64,000 nucleotides of DNA, taken from the NCBI GenBank assembly GCA_003139095.1, contig PLHW01000046.1, forward strand, positions 78,055 through 142,054, given 5' to 3'. Source of the DNA: Acidobacteriaceae bacterium. GTDB lineage: Bacteria > Acidobacteriota > Terriglobia > Terriglobales > Acidobacteriaceae. Below the pieces are notes generated by a model. That model worked only from the letters and a program-made list of their open reading frames with translations. It searched no databases and was not told the DNA's origin. Positions within the stretch are counted from its first letter, which is position 1; every line of letters starts with the position of its first letter. A program made the position numbers and the translations under genes. Below, piece by piece: positions 43,924-51,352 of this stretch.

Positions 43924-45540
43924 ATGCCCAATTCGCGCGACATCCTGATCATCGGCGCCGGACACAACGGCCTGGTCGCCGCCTTCTATCTCGCCAAAGC
44001 CGGATTCAAGCCGCTAGTCCTCGAGCGCCGCGCCCAGGTCGGCGGCGCCGCCATCACCGAAGAATTTCACCCCGGCTTCCGCTGCTCCACGCTCGCGCAC
44101 TCCGCCGGCCCGCTCCGCCCCGACATCGTCCGCGACATGCAACTCGCGCGCCACGGCCTGAAATTTGCGCCCTCCGAAATCAGCACTGTCTCCCTAACCC
44201 CCGACGGCCGCGCCCTCGTCCTCCACTCCGACTCAAACAAATCCGCGCAGGAAATAAGTCAGTGGTCCCCGAAAGACGCCGCCGCCTATGCCGATTTCGC
44301 CGCCGCCCTCGCAAAAATAAGTAAGGTCATCGCCGAAGCCCTCGCCCTCACGCCCCCCAACATCGACAATCCCTCCAGCGGTGATCTCTGGGGCATGCTC
44401 AAAACCGGGCGCTCCATCCGCAACCTCGGCAAAAAAGATCTTTACCGCGTCCTCCGCTGGGGCCCCATGGCCGTCGCCGACTTAGTCGCCGAATTTTTTG
44501 ACACCGAGCCTCTCCGCGCCACCATCGCCGCCCGCGGCATCTTCGGCACTTTCCTCGGCCCCTGGTCCGCCGGCAGCGCGCTAGTGCTTCTCATCCGCGC
44601 CGCCGCCGATCCCACTCCCGCCGGCACTCCTCAATTCCCCATCGGCGGAGCCGGAGCCATCACTGCCGCCATGGCCGCCGCCGCCCAAGAAGCCGGTGCA
44701 GAAATCCGCACCAACGCTGCCGTCGAACAAGTCCTTATCAAAGACGGCGTCGCCACCGCCGTAGTCCTCGCTAACGGCGAAGAAATCCCCGCCCGCGCCA
44801 TCGTCTCCAACGCCGATCCCCGCCGCACCTTCATGTGTCTCGTTGATCCCATTCATCTCCCGCCCGACTTCGTGCAAAAAATCAAGAACTTTCGCTGCGC
44901 CGGCACCGTCGCCAAAATCAATCTCGCCCTCTCCGCCCTCCCCGACTTCACCGCCCTAAAATCCCGCGCCGCCGAAACTCCCAACCTCCTCGCGTCCCGC
45001 CTCCAAGTCTCCCCCGAAATCGACTACCTAGAGCGCGCCTTCGACGAATCCAAATACGGCAGCTTCTCCCGCGCTCCATATCTCGAAATCGCCTTCCCCT
45101 CGCTCTCCGATCCTTCCCTCGCCCCCGCCGGCCAGCACGTCATGTCCATCTACGTGCAATACGCCCCGTTCAATCTCAAAGCCGCCGACGGAACCAAATC
45201 CCCCGCCAACTGGGAATCCCAGCGCAAGGCGCTCGGCGAAACCGTCGTAAAAACCATCGCCCACTACGCCCCCGACCTCCCGCAAAAAATCCTTCGCCAT
45301 CAAATCATCACTCCGCAGGATCTCGAAGACACCTACGGCCTCACCGGCGGCCACATTTTCCACGGAGAACTCGCACTCGACCAATTCTTCACCATGCGCC
45401 CGCTCCTCGACTGGGCCCGTTACAAAACGCCGATCGACAGACTCTTCCTCTGCGGCAGCGGCACCCATCCCGGCACTGGCCTAACTGGAGCCTCCGGCGC
45501 CAACGCCGCCCGCGAAATCCTAAAGACACTCAAAAAATAA
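43924..45540 (+). CDS. FAD-dependent oxidoreductase, PYROXD2-like, paralog of the preceding gene
   Basis: The 538-residue product has DILIIGAGHNGLVAAFYLAKAGFKPLVLERRAQVGGAAITEEFHPGFR at the N-terminus and LFLCGSGTHPGTGLTGASGANAAREIL at the C-terminus. The central region shares EIDYLERAFDESKYG, QHVMSIYVQYAPF and LEDTYGLTGGHIFHGELALDQFFTMRP with the upstream paralog (VDYMEKAYDEAKYG, KHILSCFVQYAPY, LEREWGLSEGNIFQGELSLEQLFFLRP). The two therefore arose by tandem duplication and probably act on related substrates. Alternatively they form a heteromeric enzyme. It starts at ATG in a purine-poor leader, after a repeat-rich gap of about 350 bases. Confidence 0.85.
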   Translation: MPNSRDILIIGAGHNGLVAAFYLAKAGFKPLVLERRAQVGGAAITEEFHPGFRCSTLAHSAGPLRPDIVRDMQLARHGLKFAPSEISTVSLTPDGRALVLHSDSNKSAQEISQWSPKDAAAYADFAAALAKISKVIAEALALTPPNIDNPSSGDLWGMLKTGRSIRNLGKKDLYRVLRWGPMAVADLVAEFFDTEPLRATIAARGIFGTFLGPWSAGSALVLLIRAAADPTPAGTPQFPIGGAGAITAAMAAAAQEAGAEIRTNAAVEQVLIKDGVATAVVLANGEEIPARAIVSNADPRRTFMCLVDPIHLPPDFVQKIKNFRCAGTVAKINLALSALPDFTALKSRAAETPNLLASRLQVSPEIDYLERAFDESKYGSFSRAPYLEIAFPSLSDPSLAPAGQHVMSIYVQYAPFNLKAADGTKSPANWESQRKALGETVVKTIAHYAPDLPQKILRHQIITPQDLEDTYGLTGGHIFHGELALDQFFTMRPLLDWARYKTPIDRLFLCGSGTHPGTGLTGASGANAAREILKTLKK

Positions 45541-45653
45541 GATGTGATTATCGGCGGGGGCGAATAGACGGCGCAAGCTTGCGCAAACAGCCTGTTTGCT
45601 CCAACTGCCGTGCGAACCTCACGCGGCTCATCAGCCCAATCCCCGAATTCCAC

Positions 45654-45673
45654 AGTGAGCAATTTTGAACAGA
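45654..45673. repeat. 20-base direct repeat, copy 1
   Basis: AGTGAGCAATTTTGAACAGA occurs here and again, unchanged, at 46182-46201. The pair brackets 528 bases that hold the hairpin region and the small Cys/His protein gene. Confidence 0.75.
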
Positions 45674-45704
45674 TTTCCAAATTCGTGGGCTTGTAGTTTG
45701 ATTA

Positions 45705-45776
45705 CCACGGGCTGTGCGGCCCCCCGTGGCCGTTTGCCCCTACGAGCTGTGCGGCCCTCTCGTGGTCGTTTGCTCC
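45705..45776 (+). ncRNA. Candidate structured RNA with two tandem, covarying hairpins
   Basis: Two tandem copies of about 36 bases each form a stem-loop with loop CTGTGCGGCC. Copy 1 is CCACGGG...CCCGTGG, copy 2 ACGAG...CTCGT, so the pair G-C in copy 1 is replaced by A-T in copy 2 with the other pairs kept. The bases GGCTGTGC in copy 1 (45710-45717) are exactly complementary to the 5' arm of the terminator at 45783 (GCACAGCC). This gives a possible antiterminator/terminator switch upstream of the small protein gene at 45944. This is a pattern reading without tests. Confidence 0.4.
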
Positions 45777-45782
45777 AATCAG

Positions 45783-45816
45783 TGGCACAGCCTAGGTGAT
45801 GGCTGTGCCATTTTTT
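45783..45816 (+). terminator. Intrinsic terminator upstream of the small Cys/His protein gene
   Basis: TGGCACAGCC (45783-45792) and GGCTGTGCCA (45801-45810) pair perfectly over an eight-base loop and are followed by six T. It may end transcription of the second oxidoreductase or act as the terminator of an attenuator (see the candidate structured RNA). Confidence 0.85.
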
Positions 45817-45943
45817 CTGGCAGACGACCGATTTACACCGGATGACCAGCGAGACGACTCGCCGCAGCCAAGCGAGGACGTATGCCCCGCAAGTCGTTCT
45901 TTTCCGTCCTGAGAGCAACCAGCTGCTTCGGGCATAATAGGAT

Positions 45944-46171
45944 ATGTTGCGCGAACTCGTGTGGGTGGACCGACCGCTGTTTCGTGGTTGGGGATGCTCC
46001 CAGTGTGCGTGGGTATTCAATGCTGTCGGGCCGCCAGTAGGCGACACCTTAGATGCCATGAAGCAGAGCTTCGAAGCACTCCCCGATAAAGAGTTCGCCT
46101 CGCATGTTTGCTCCAAACACCCGCTAACACCAAAGTCGAAGAGCCTCACCCCGCGTAATCATCCACCTTAG
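45944..46171 (+). CDS. Small Cys/His protein, putative zinc-binding
   Basis: The product has 75 residues. The pattern GWGCSQCAWVF...FASHVCSKHP supplies C-x2-C and H-x-C-x3-H, enough for a compact zinc site. WVF and GPPVGDTLDAMKQSFEALPDKEF around it look structured and conserved in kind. No named family is recognised. Its frame starts with ATG at 45944, close to AGGAT. The tail after residue 55 is Ser/Pro/Lys-rich. It sits within a segment bounded by 20-base direct repeats, and terminator-like hairpins lie on both sides, so it may be separately controlled. Confidence 0.55.
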   Translation: MLRELVWVDRPLFRGWGCSQCAWVFNAVGPPVGDTLDAMKQSFEALPDKEFASHVCSKHPLTPKSKSLTPRNHPP

Positions 46172-46181
46172 TTCCTTCAAG

Positions 46182-46201
46182 AGTGAGCAATTTTGAACAG
46201 A
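46182..46201. repeat. 20-base direct repeat, copy 2
   Basis: The copy of the sequence at 45654-45673, in the same orientation and without changes. Confidence 0.75.
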
Positions 46202-46236
46202 CCGCCCGTTAGCCAAACAGTGAAACTGCTTACCAC

Positions 46237-46307
46237 CAACAATCCTAGATTGTTGACATGCAGGCCAGCGCATCGAATCTCTCTCCAAGCTCGCGCTGGC
46301 CTTTTTT
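46237..46307 (+). terminator. Double hairpin with strong intrinsic terminator
   Basis: CAACAATC-CTA-GATTGTTG (46237-46255) is followed by GGCCAGCGC (46263-46271) and GCGCTGGCC (46293-46301) over a 21-base loop and six T. The second stem is perfect. It ends any transcript from the small protein gene or from an sRNA starting near the second direct repeat. Confidence 0.8.
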
Positions 46308-46540
46308 GCTTGACGCCTCGCTACTGTCGCAAAATCGCGATTACACTCAAAATGGCCCCACTCGAAACCAGTCTGTGCCTGAGACGTTGCCTCTCACCCA
46401 GATTGCCTGCAAGATCGAGTCAAGCCGTTAAATCGCAGCATGCCAAAAAACGCTTGCCTGCGTGTCCTCTCTGGTAATCGAGTTTTAAGGTTTTGCCGTG
46501 AAAACTCCGCGCCCCTGTGGTAAGCCTTTCTTATAAACCC

Positions 46541-47398
46541 ATGCACAACTCCGCCATCCTTCTCGTCTCCTGTCCCGACGCCAAAGGCATCGTCGCCTCC
46601 ATCGCCGACTTCATCTTCAAAAACAACGGCAACATTCTCACCAATGACGAGCACGGCGACGAGGCCTCCCGCCTCTTCCTCACCCGCATCGAGTTCGACA
46701 TCTCCAACTTCACATTCCCTCTCGCCGACTTCGCCTCCCACTTCTCCTCCGTCGCCCGCAACTTCCAAATGGATTGGCGTCTCGCCCTCTCCTCCGAGCG
46801 TCCGCGCCTCGCCATCTTCGTCTCCAAGTACGACCATTGCCTGCAAGACCTCCTTTACCGCCATCAAAGCGGCGAGCTCCGCTGCGACATCCCCCTCATC
46901 GTCTCCAATCATCCCGACAATCAGCGCATCGCCGACTTCTATCGCATCCCGTTCTTTTTCTTCCCCGTCACCAAAGACAACAAAGCCGAGTCCGAGCGCC
47001 GCCAACTCGCCCTCCTCCGCGAGCACAAATGTTCCGTCGCCGTCCTCGCCCGCTACATGCAAATTCTCTCCCCCGAATTCATCGCTGCTCTCGGCTCGCA
47101 AAACGTCATCAACATTCACCACTCCTTCCTTCCCGCCTTCATCGGCTCCAAGCCCTACCATCAAGCCTTCCAGCGCGGAGTCAAAATCATCGGCGCCACC
47201 GCTCACTACGTCACCCAAATCCTCGACGACGGCCCCATCATCGAGCAGGATGTCGTCCGCATCTATCACCGCGACTCCGTCGACGACCTTATCCAGAAAG
47301 GTCGCGACCTCGAAAAAATCGTTCTCTCCCGCGCCGTCCGCTGGCACGTAGAAAATCGCATCCTCCTCTACGGCACCAAAACCGTAGTCTTCCAATAA
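46541..47398 (+). CDS. purU: Formyltetrahydrofolate deformylase
   Basis: PurU hydrolyses 10-formyl-THF to formate and THF, balancing one-carbon pools and supplying formate for the PurT purine step. The 285-residue product has an N-terminal ACT domain (about residues 5-80, ILLVSCPDAKGIVASIADFIFKNNGNILTNDEHGD) and a formyltransferase domain with LIVSNHPDNQRIAD, NIHHSFLPAFIGSKPYHQAFQRGVKIIGATAHYVTQILDDGPIIEQD, which carries the catalytic His and Asp. The length equals the E. coli enzyme within a few residues. The ATG at 46541 is preferred to the upstream GTG because the ACT strand begins right after it. It is on the same strand as the small Cys/His gene and separated by a terminator, so it is likely a separate unit. 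Confidence 0.94.
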   Translation: MHNSAILLVSCPDAKGIVASIADFIFKNNGNILTNDEHGDEASRLFLTRIEFDISNFTFPLADFASHFSSVARNFQMDWRLALSSERPRLAIFVSKYDHCLQDLLYRHQSGELRCDIPLIVSNHPDNQRIADFYRIPFFFFPVTKDNKAESERRQLALLREHKCSVAVLARYMQILSPEFIAALGSQNVINIHHSFLPAFIGSKPYHQAFQRGVKIIGATAHYVTQILDDGPIIEQDVVRIYHRDSVDDLIQKGRDLEKIVLSRAVRWHVENRILLYGTKTVVFQ

Positions 47399-47678
47399 TC
47401 CCCGCAGCCCGCGCCCAGACCGAACACTAGATCGACGAATGACTACAATCGCGCGCGCTTCAGCCCCCCGCCCCAGTTGTTGTTCTTGCTGATGCCGTTG
47501 TTGATTCCCCCGTCCAACCCCGCACCGCGCCGTGGAATCTTGAGCTGAGAGCTGAGAGCTCAAGAACTGACGTACAAGTTCCGTCACCTCCGTAACCCTC
47601 TAATTAATTGCGCCCGCCTTTACTTTCAGTTTTACTAGAGCTTGTCCCTCGCGCTGTCCGATCTCATAAGGAGCTGGT
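47399..47678. other. Intergenic region with one heptamer array
   Basis: It holds a seven-base-period array (TTGAGCT, GAGAGCT, GAGAGCT, CAAGAAC; 47540-47571) and the AAGGAG ribosome-binding site of the next gene at 47668-47673. No promoter or RNA structure is obvious. Confidence 0.5.
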
Positions 47679-49424
47679 TTGATCGAGGACTTAAACTGGG
47701 AGCTTGCTTTACTGGCCACCGTCCAGGCCTTCTATCAGCGCCTCCTCGGCGACCAGCTTGGCGGAGAACTCCCCGCCCCCGCCGACCTCTCGCACCATGC
47801 CATCTCCCACGCCACCGACCTTCGCCTCACCCTCCGCAAAATGTCGCTCTGGGTGCAGCTTCTCGACATGGCCATCACTCCCGCCATGCTTCGCACCGGC
47901 CTCAAGCCCGACCTCGACGCCGAAGTTGCCGAGGCGCTCCTCCGCCACTTTGCCCGCCAGCGCGACGACTCCGCCTCCCATCGCGACAAGATCGATCTCA
48001 TCGTCACCTTCCTCTATCGTCATCCGCGCGTCCCCGGACAGTGGCATCGCCGCGGCTACGGCCTCGACGGCTCCATCCCGCTCTCGCCTTTCGAAATCGC
48101 TCTCCTCGAAATTCTCTCCGAGTCCGATGTCCCCGATCTCCCCGAAGACCACGTCCAACTCCTCCGCGAGTTCGGCCCTCTGCTCGAGCAGTCCAACCGC
48201 TTTTTCGATTTCACCGCCCTCATGGATTCCGGCATCATCTCCCGCGTCCGCGAACTCAAAACGCAGCTCGGCGCATCCATCTACCATCCCGGAGTCCTCG
48301 CCACCCTGGCGCCCTACAACGCCTCATTCGGCGAGCGTTTTCATATCCTCTTCGCCGCCGCCACCGACGAACTAAAAGAATTCGCCCGCCAGCTTGAAGC
48401 ACTAGGCGGCAGCATCCTCACCACCAGTGAAGGAATTGAAGTAACGGTCGAGCACGTCCAGGCGCTCAATGGCCCCGAGCTACTGCAGCTCGACTATGCA
48501 GTAGCGTTGGATAAATTCCGCCGCGTAGCCCGGGTAAAAAAAGAACTGGAACGCCGCCCCCCGATTTCCCGCCCAAAATCAACGTATGCGAACCACAACG
48601 CCGCAGCCGCCGCTCACGAGTTTGGCGCGAGCGCCGCAGTAGGTGCGTATTCCGTCGGCGCGCTTGTCGGCGCTGAAGACGAAGCCGCTGCTCACTACGT
48701 AGGAGGGAATGTAGTAGCCGTCGCTTACAAAGTCGGCAGCGGCGAAGCCGTTCCTCACTCCACCGGCGGAAATGGCGCAGGTCGCGCCGCTCACCACGTA
48801 GGCGCAGGCGGAGCCGCCGCCGCCCCCGCTCGCGAAAATAATTACGTACCGCCGACCATCACCGCCCAAATCCTCAACGCCGAAGAAACCAAACTAAGCC
48901 GAGTCGAAGAATCCATTCGCGTCTTCGTCCGCGTCGCCGACCCCAAGTACCGCCAAATCGTACCCATGCGTTACTTCAACCTCATGCTAAGCCCGCACGA
49001 GGTCGAAGCTTGCACCGCCGACTACCTCGACCAACCCACTCCACAGGCCGACGCCGCCCGCACCATCCTGAGAATGGTCGCCTTGACCGCCCGTCTCACC
49101 ACCGAAACCGAAGAGCTAAAGCGCTCCCCAAAGAAAAGTTCCCTATGGAATCTCCACGCCGATTCCCTCTGGGTCCTACTGGAACTAGCCAAGCAAGCCC
49201 CAGAAAAACTATCCCGCCTGACCGCCGTCAGCCAATTCGTCGCAACCAGCCCAGCCACTGCTGCTCTCCCGTCCGCGGAATCCGGCCTCACCGCCGCAAC
49301 CAACCCGACCACCGATCAAACAACGAACCCTCTAGCCGCCGATCAAGCCAAGCCCCCTCTAGCCGCCTCGCTGGAAAAACTTCAATCCCGCGCCCACCAA
49401 GCCGAAAAACTCCTGAACATTTAG
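47679..49424 (+). CDS. Large hypothetical protein with a repetitive central segment
   Basis: The 581-residue product starts at a TTG five bases after AAGGAG. Residues 1-290 are mostly alpha-helical and end in LDYAVALDKFRRVARVKKELERR. A central segment (about 300-385) is a degenerate series of Ala/Gly/His/Val repeats (AAAHEFGAS, AAAHYVGGN, AVPHSTGGNG, AAHHVGAGG). A second helical part (ITAQILNAEETKLSRVEESIRVFVRVADPKYRQIVP) and a Ser/Thr/Ala-rich tail follow. There are no signal peptide, transmembrane segment or catalytic motifs. The N-terminus does not match ScpA. No recognised family, no clear operon partner. Cytoplasmic scaffold is a guess only. Confidence 0.6.
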   Translation: MIEDLNWELALLATVQAFYQRLLGDQLGGELPAPADLSHHAISHATDLRLTLRKMSLWVQLLDMAITPAMLRTGLKPDLDAEVAEALLRHFARQRDDSASHRDKIDLIVTFLYRHPRVPGQWHRRGYGLDGSIPLSPFEIALLEILSESDVPDLPEDHVQLLREFGPLLEQSNRFFDFTALMDSGIISRVRELKTQLGASIYHPGVLATLAPYNASFGERFHILFAAATDELKEFARQLEALGGSILTTSEGIEVTVEHVQALNGPELLQLDYAVALDKFRRVARVKKELERRPPISRPKSTYANHNAAAAAHEFGASAAVGAYSVGALVGAEDEAAAHYVGGNVVAVAYKVGSGEAVPHSTGGNGAGRAAHHVGAGGAAAAPARENNYVPPTITAQILNAEETKLSRVEESIRVFVRVADPKYRQIVPMRYFNLMLSPHEVEACTADYLDQPTPQADAARTILRMVALTARLTTETEELKRSPKKSSLWNLHADSLWVLLELAKQAPEKLSRLTAVSQFVATSPATAALPSAESGLTAATNPTTDQTTNPLAADQAKPPLAASLEKLQSRAHQAEKLLNI

Positions 49425-49783
49425 CGCAAGCGGGGGCTGGCCCGCGCTTTCCTTCCACCACTACCTCACTGAGGCTGCCCCACCTTGCGTTCTTTGCAAG
49501 GGTGGGCATTCTGCGCCGGCCATCATCCCACCGGCGCACCCCTCCATTTCAATCGGACCGGCTGTTGTTCGTTGACGAGCACCAGCTGGTGGCCCATTCA
49601 AGCCTTCTTTTGGCTTGACTGGGGACGGAACCAAGACCGCCGACACCCTAGGCTTTGGAGAAGGCAGAGCACCTGTCCCTAACTCCGAGCCAGCGGGTGG
49701 CCCAGGTCATCTTCCGCGGGCGTTACTCCACCGGTGGTTCCCCACGTCTCGCGCTTTTCGAGACGCGGGTTCTACCATCGTCG
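49425..49783. repeat. Cluster of three REP-like palindromes
   Basis: The 359-base gap contains three hairpins with related outer arms and different inner stems: GCCCCACCTTGC/GCAAGGGTGGGC (49477-49507), CCCATTCAAGCC/GGCTTGACTGGG (49593-49623) and CCCACGTCTCG/CGAGACGCGGG (49741-49769). The loops are GTTCTTT, TTCTTTT and CGCTTTT. An inverted GCGCGGGCC-type stretch lies at 49427-49449. No gene is supported. Confidence 0.7.
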
Positions 49784-50024
49784 GCATCGAGGCCGTCCGG
49801 CAAACCCTAACTCATACTTCGTGGACCGGGCTCGCACACGGTATCCCGCAAATGGATGTCTGGCCAGGCTGCCGCTTTGGCCCCGCACAACGATCGCTGG
49901 CCGTTCGCTAATTTAACCGCTCTACCCCCGCTTCGAGAGCCCACTCCTCCAAGCGCCAGGAGACCTCCGTCTCCTCTTGACTTTTACTTATCATGGCTGT
50001 CCCCGGTTTATTGTCCCCGGTTTA
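49784..50024. repeat. Left inverted repeat of the ParA cassette (about 240 bp)
   Basis: From GCATCGAGG outward to inward it matches the reverse complement of 52266-52505 over about 240 bases with roughly 80% identity by eye, including AACCCTAACTCATACT, AAATGGATGTCTGGCCA, CTGCCGCTTTGGCC and a shared palindrome AGGAGACCTCCGTCTCCT. A one-base indel shifts the frame between the copies, so the repeat is non-coding. Confidence 0.8.
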
Positions 50025-50171
50025 TTTCGAATTTCGAGAGTCCTGGTCGAGTCGAAGGCCCACTCATTCGCACAGAACGCGAATGAGTAGGGCACCCGGC
50101 TGCAAACCAGAGGATGGTAGGGAAGCAGAATGCCTAGGAACAGATTGTGTCTCGACGCTGCGTCGACTTTC

Positions 50172-50915
50172 TTAAGGCTGGCGCAATACGATTCCAAGAT
50201 GGGTTTTGATATCCGGATACCTGATCGCAGGGATCGCCAGACCTACTGCCTCTCTTAATGGTGCCGCGCCGGCTCCTCTGAGTTCATTTCGAAAATGGAC
50301 CAGAAGAAGCAAGTTTAGATTTAGGAGCACCGCGATCGCACGAGTCTGCCATTGCCCGAAGCTCGCCAGTGACGGGGACCACAAAAGTGTTCCCTTAACG
50401 TCCTTGGTCATCCGAAAGTTTTTCGCTGAAGCATGGACGGCTTTAGACAAGGTCGCATACTCGGTTTGAAGGTGAGGTATGGGATCGACCGACGGCTCCT
50501 TAATCCGTCGGGGATGCCTTTCAAGGTAAGACATGTAATCCGAGATCGGCGGTTTGTGCTGCCCCATTTCCCACAGCGTGAATTCGACGGAGTGGTCCTT
50601 GTAATAGAGGCAGAACATTACATTTTCGATTCCGCTTCTAAGTGCTTTGAGAGCCGAGCGCCAAGAACCGAGATTCGCGAAGACGTGCGACGTCAATGCA
50701 TCGTTCTGCGCTTCAAGAAAGAAAGACAGGCTAGCATCGGAGATTCGAGCTTCCAAAAAAGATCGCCAAGCCTGCAAGGATACTATCCGGCGGTAGCTTT
50801 CTAGGAATTTAGGCTCCTGCTTCGCTAGCTCCGCGGACACGTCCGCCATGTGCTTGCGCCATTCACTATTAAAGGAAATAAAGTTCGCTTCAGTCTCCTT
50901 GAGAAGAAGGCTCAT
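50172..50915 (-). CDS. Unknown 247-residue protein, ParA cassette gene 3 (HEPN-like features)
   Basis: Two observations could point to a HEPN/DUF5677-like helical protein: RSALKALRSGIENVMFCLYYKDHSVEFTLWEMG near residues 85-120 and YATLSKAVHASAKNFRM near 150-170, the latter similar to the YxxLSxxVH motif in that broad group. A possible R-x6-H pair (RYPDIKTH) is near the C-terminus. The protein is soluble, with a mostly helical N-terminal part. It overlaps gene 2 by four bases (ATGA), so they are coupled. The HEPN assignment is an inference, not a match. There are no known toxins or immunity proteins next to it. Confidence 0.6.
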   Translation of the reverse strand: MSLLLKETEANFISFNSEWRKHMADVSAELAKQEPKFLESYRRIVSLQAWRSFLEARISDASLSFFLEAQNDALTSHVFANLGSWRSALKALRSGIENVMFCLYYKDHSVEFTLWEMGQHKPPISDYMSYLERHPRRIKEPSVDPIPHLQTEYATLSKAVHASAKNFRMTKDVKGTLLWSPSLASFGQWQTRAIAVLLNLNLLLLVHFRNELRGAGAAPLREAVGLAIPAIRYPDIKTHLGIVLRQP

Positions 50916-51340
50916 TGGCCGGACTTTTCCTTGTGTTCAATAGTAGGATCATTTTTTGGAATATCCTTCATCAGCGTAGAAAGAGCGCGCATCAACTCAG
51001 GTGAAGATTGATTTGTCGAGCGCGTGGCGCTAGCCTTCAGTTGCTCTTGCGCCAGCGGGTTAGCCTCTAGATAGGCACACAGCTTCCCGAAGATATCGCG
51101 GGACCCGTCCCGCGGGCGAACCTCAATCGGGAACTTGTGCTCCCGTATTAAGTCCAGCCACCTCGACTTATCCACGCTTGACAGGCTCACGAGCGTCGAA
51201 AGGTTAAGGGCCAGTTCCTGGGAGCTGCTCGGCCCTCCAAAAATATCCTTGAGTCCTAATTGCGCAGTATCGACATTAGGTCCCGACTTCAGCAGCCGGG
51301 CCAAAGTCGTGAGCGATTGCGCGAGATCATGGGATTTCAT
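50912..51340 (-). CDS. Unknown 142-residue protein, ParA cassette gene 2
   Basis: MKSHDLAQSLTTLARLLKSGPNVDTAQLGLKDIFGG is followed by SQELALNLSTLVSLSSVDKSRWLDLIREHKFPIEVRPRDGSRDIFGKLCAYLEANPLAQEQLKA. The two conserved-looking blocks (LSTLVSLSxVDKSxWLxLI and RPRDGSRDIFGKLCxYLExNP) suggest a small helical adaptor, possibly DNA- or ParA-binding. The C-terminus is Ser/Asn/Lys-rich and probably disordered. It starts 12 bases after the parA stop and overlaps gene 3 by four bases. A ParB role is not supported, since no ParB-type HTH or CTPase motif (GERRxR) is seen. Confidence 0.65.
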   Translation of the reverse strand: MKSHDLAQSLTTLARLLKSGPNVDTAQLGLKDIFGGPSSSQELALNLSTLVSLSSVDKSRWLDLIREHKFPIEVRPRDGSRDIFGKLCAYLEANPLAQEQLKASATRSTNQSSPELMRALSTLMKDIPKNDPTIEHKEKSGQ

Positions 51341-51352
51341 TGCAGTTCCCCT

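Larger units (their letters stand above)
45541..45943. other. Repeat-rich gap before a small Cys/His protein gene
   Basis: The 403-base gap has no protein gene of its own. It holds the first copy of a 20-base direct repeat (45654-45673), two adjacent hairpin-forming repeats (45705-45776) and an intrinsic terminator (45783-45816), each described separately. The bases between 45817 and 45943 form a leader with no recognised motif. Confidence 0.6.

Noticed and set aside
47679..49424. ScpA (chromosome segregation) identity for the 581-residue protein
   Set aside because: The N-terminus looks superficially helical, but the kleisin N-terminal motif and C-terminal winged helix are not visible.
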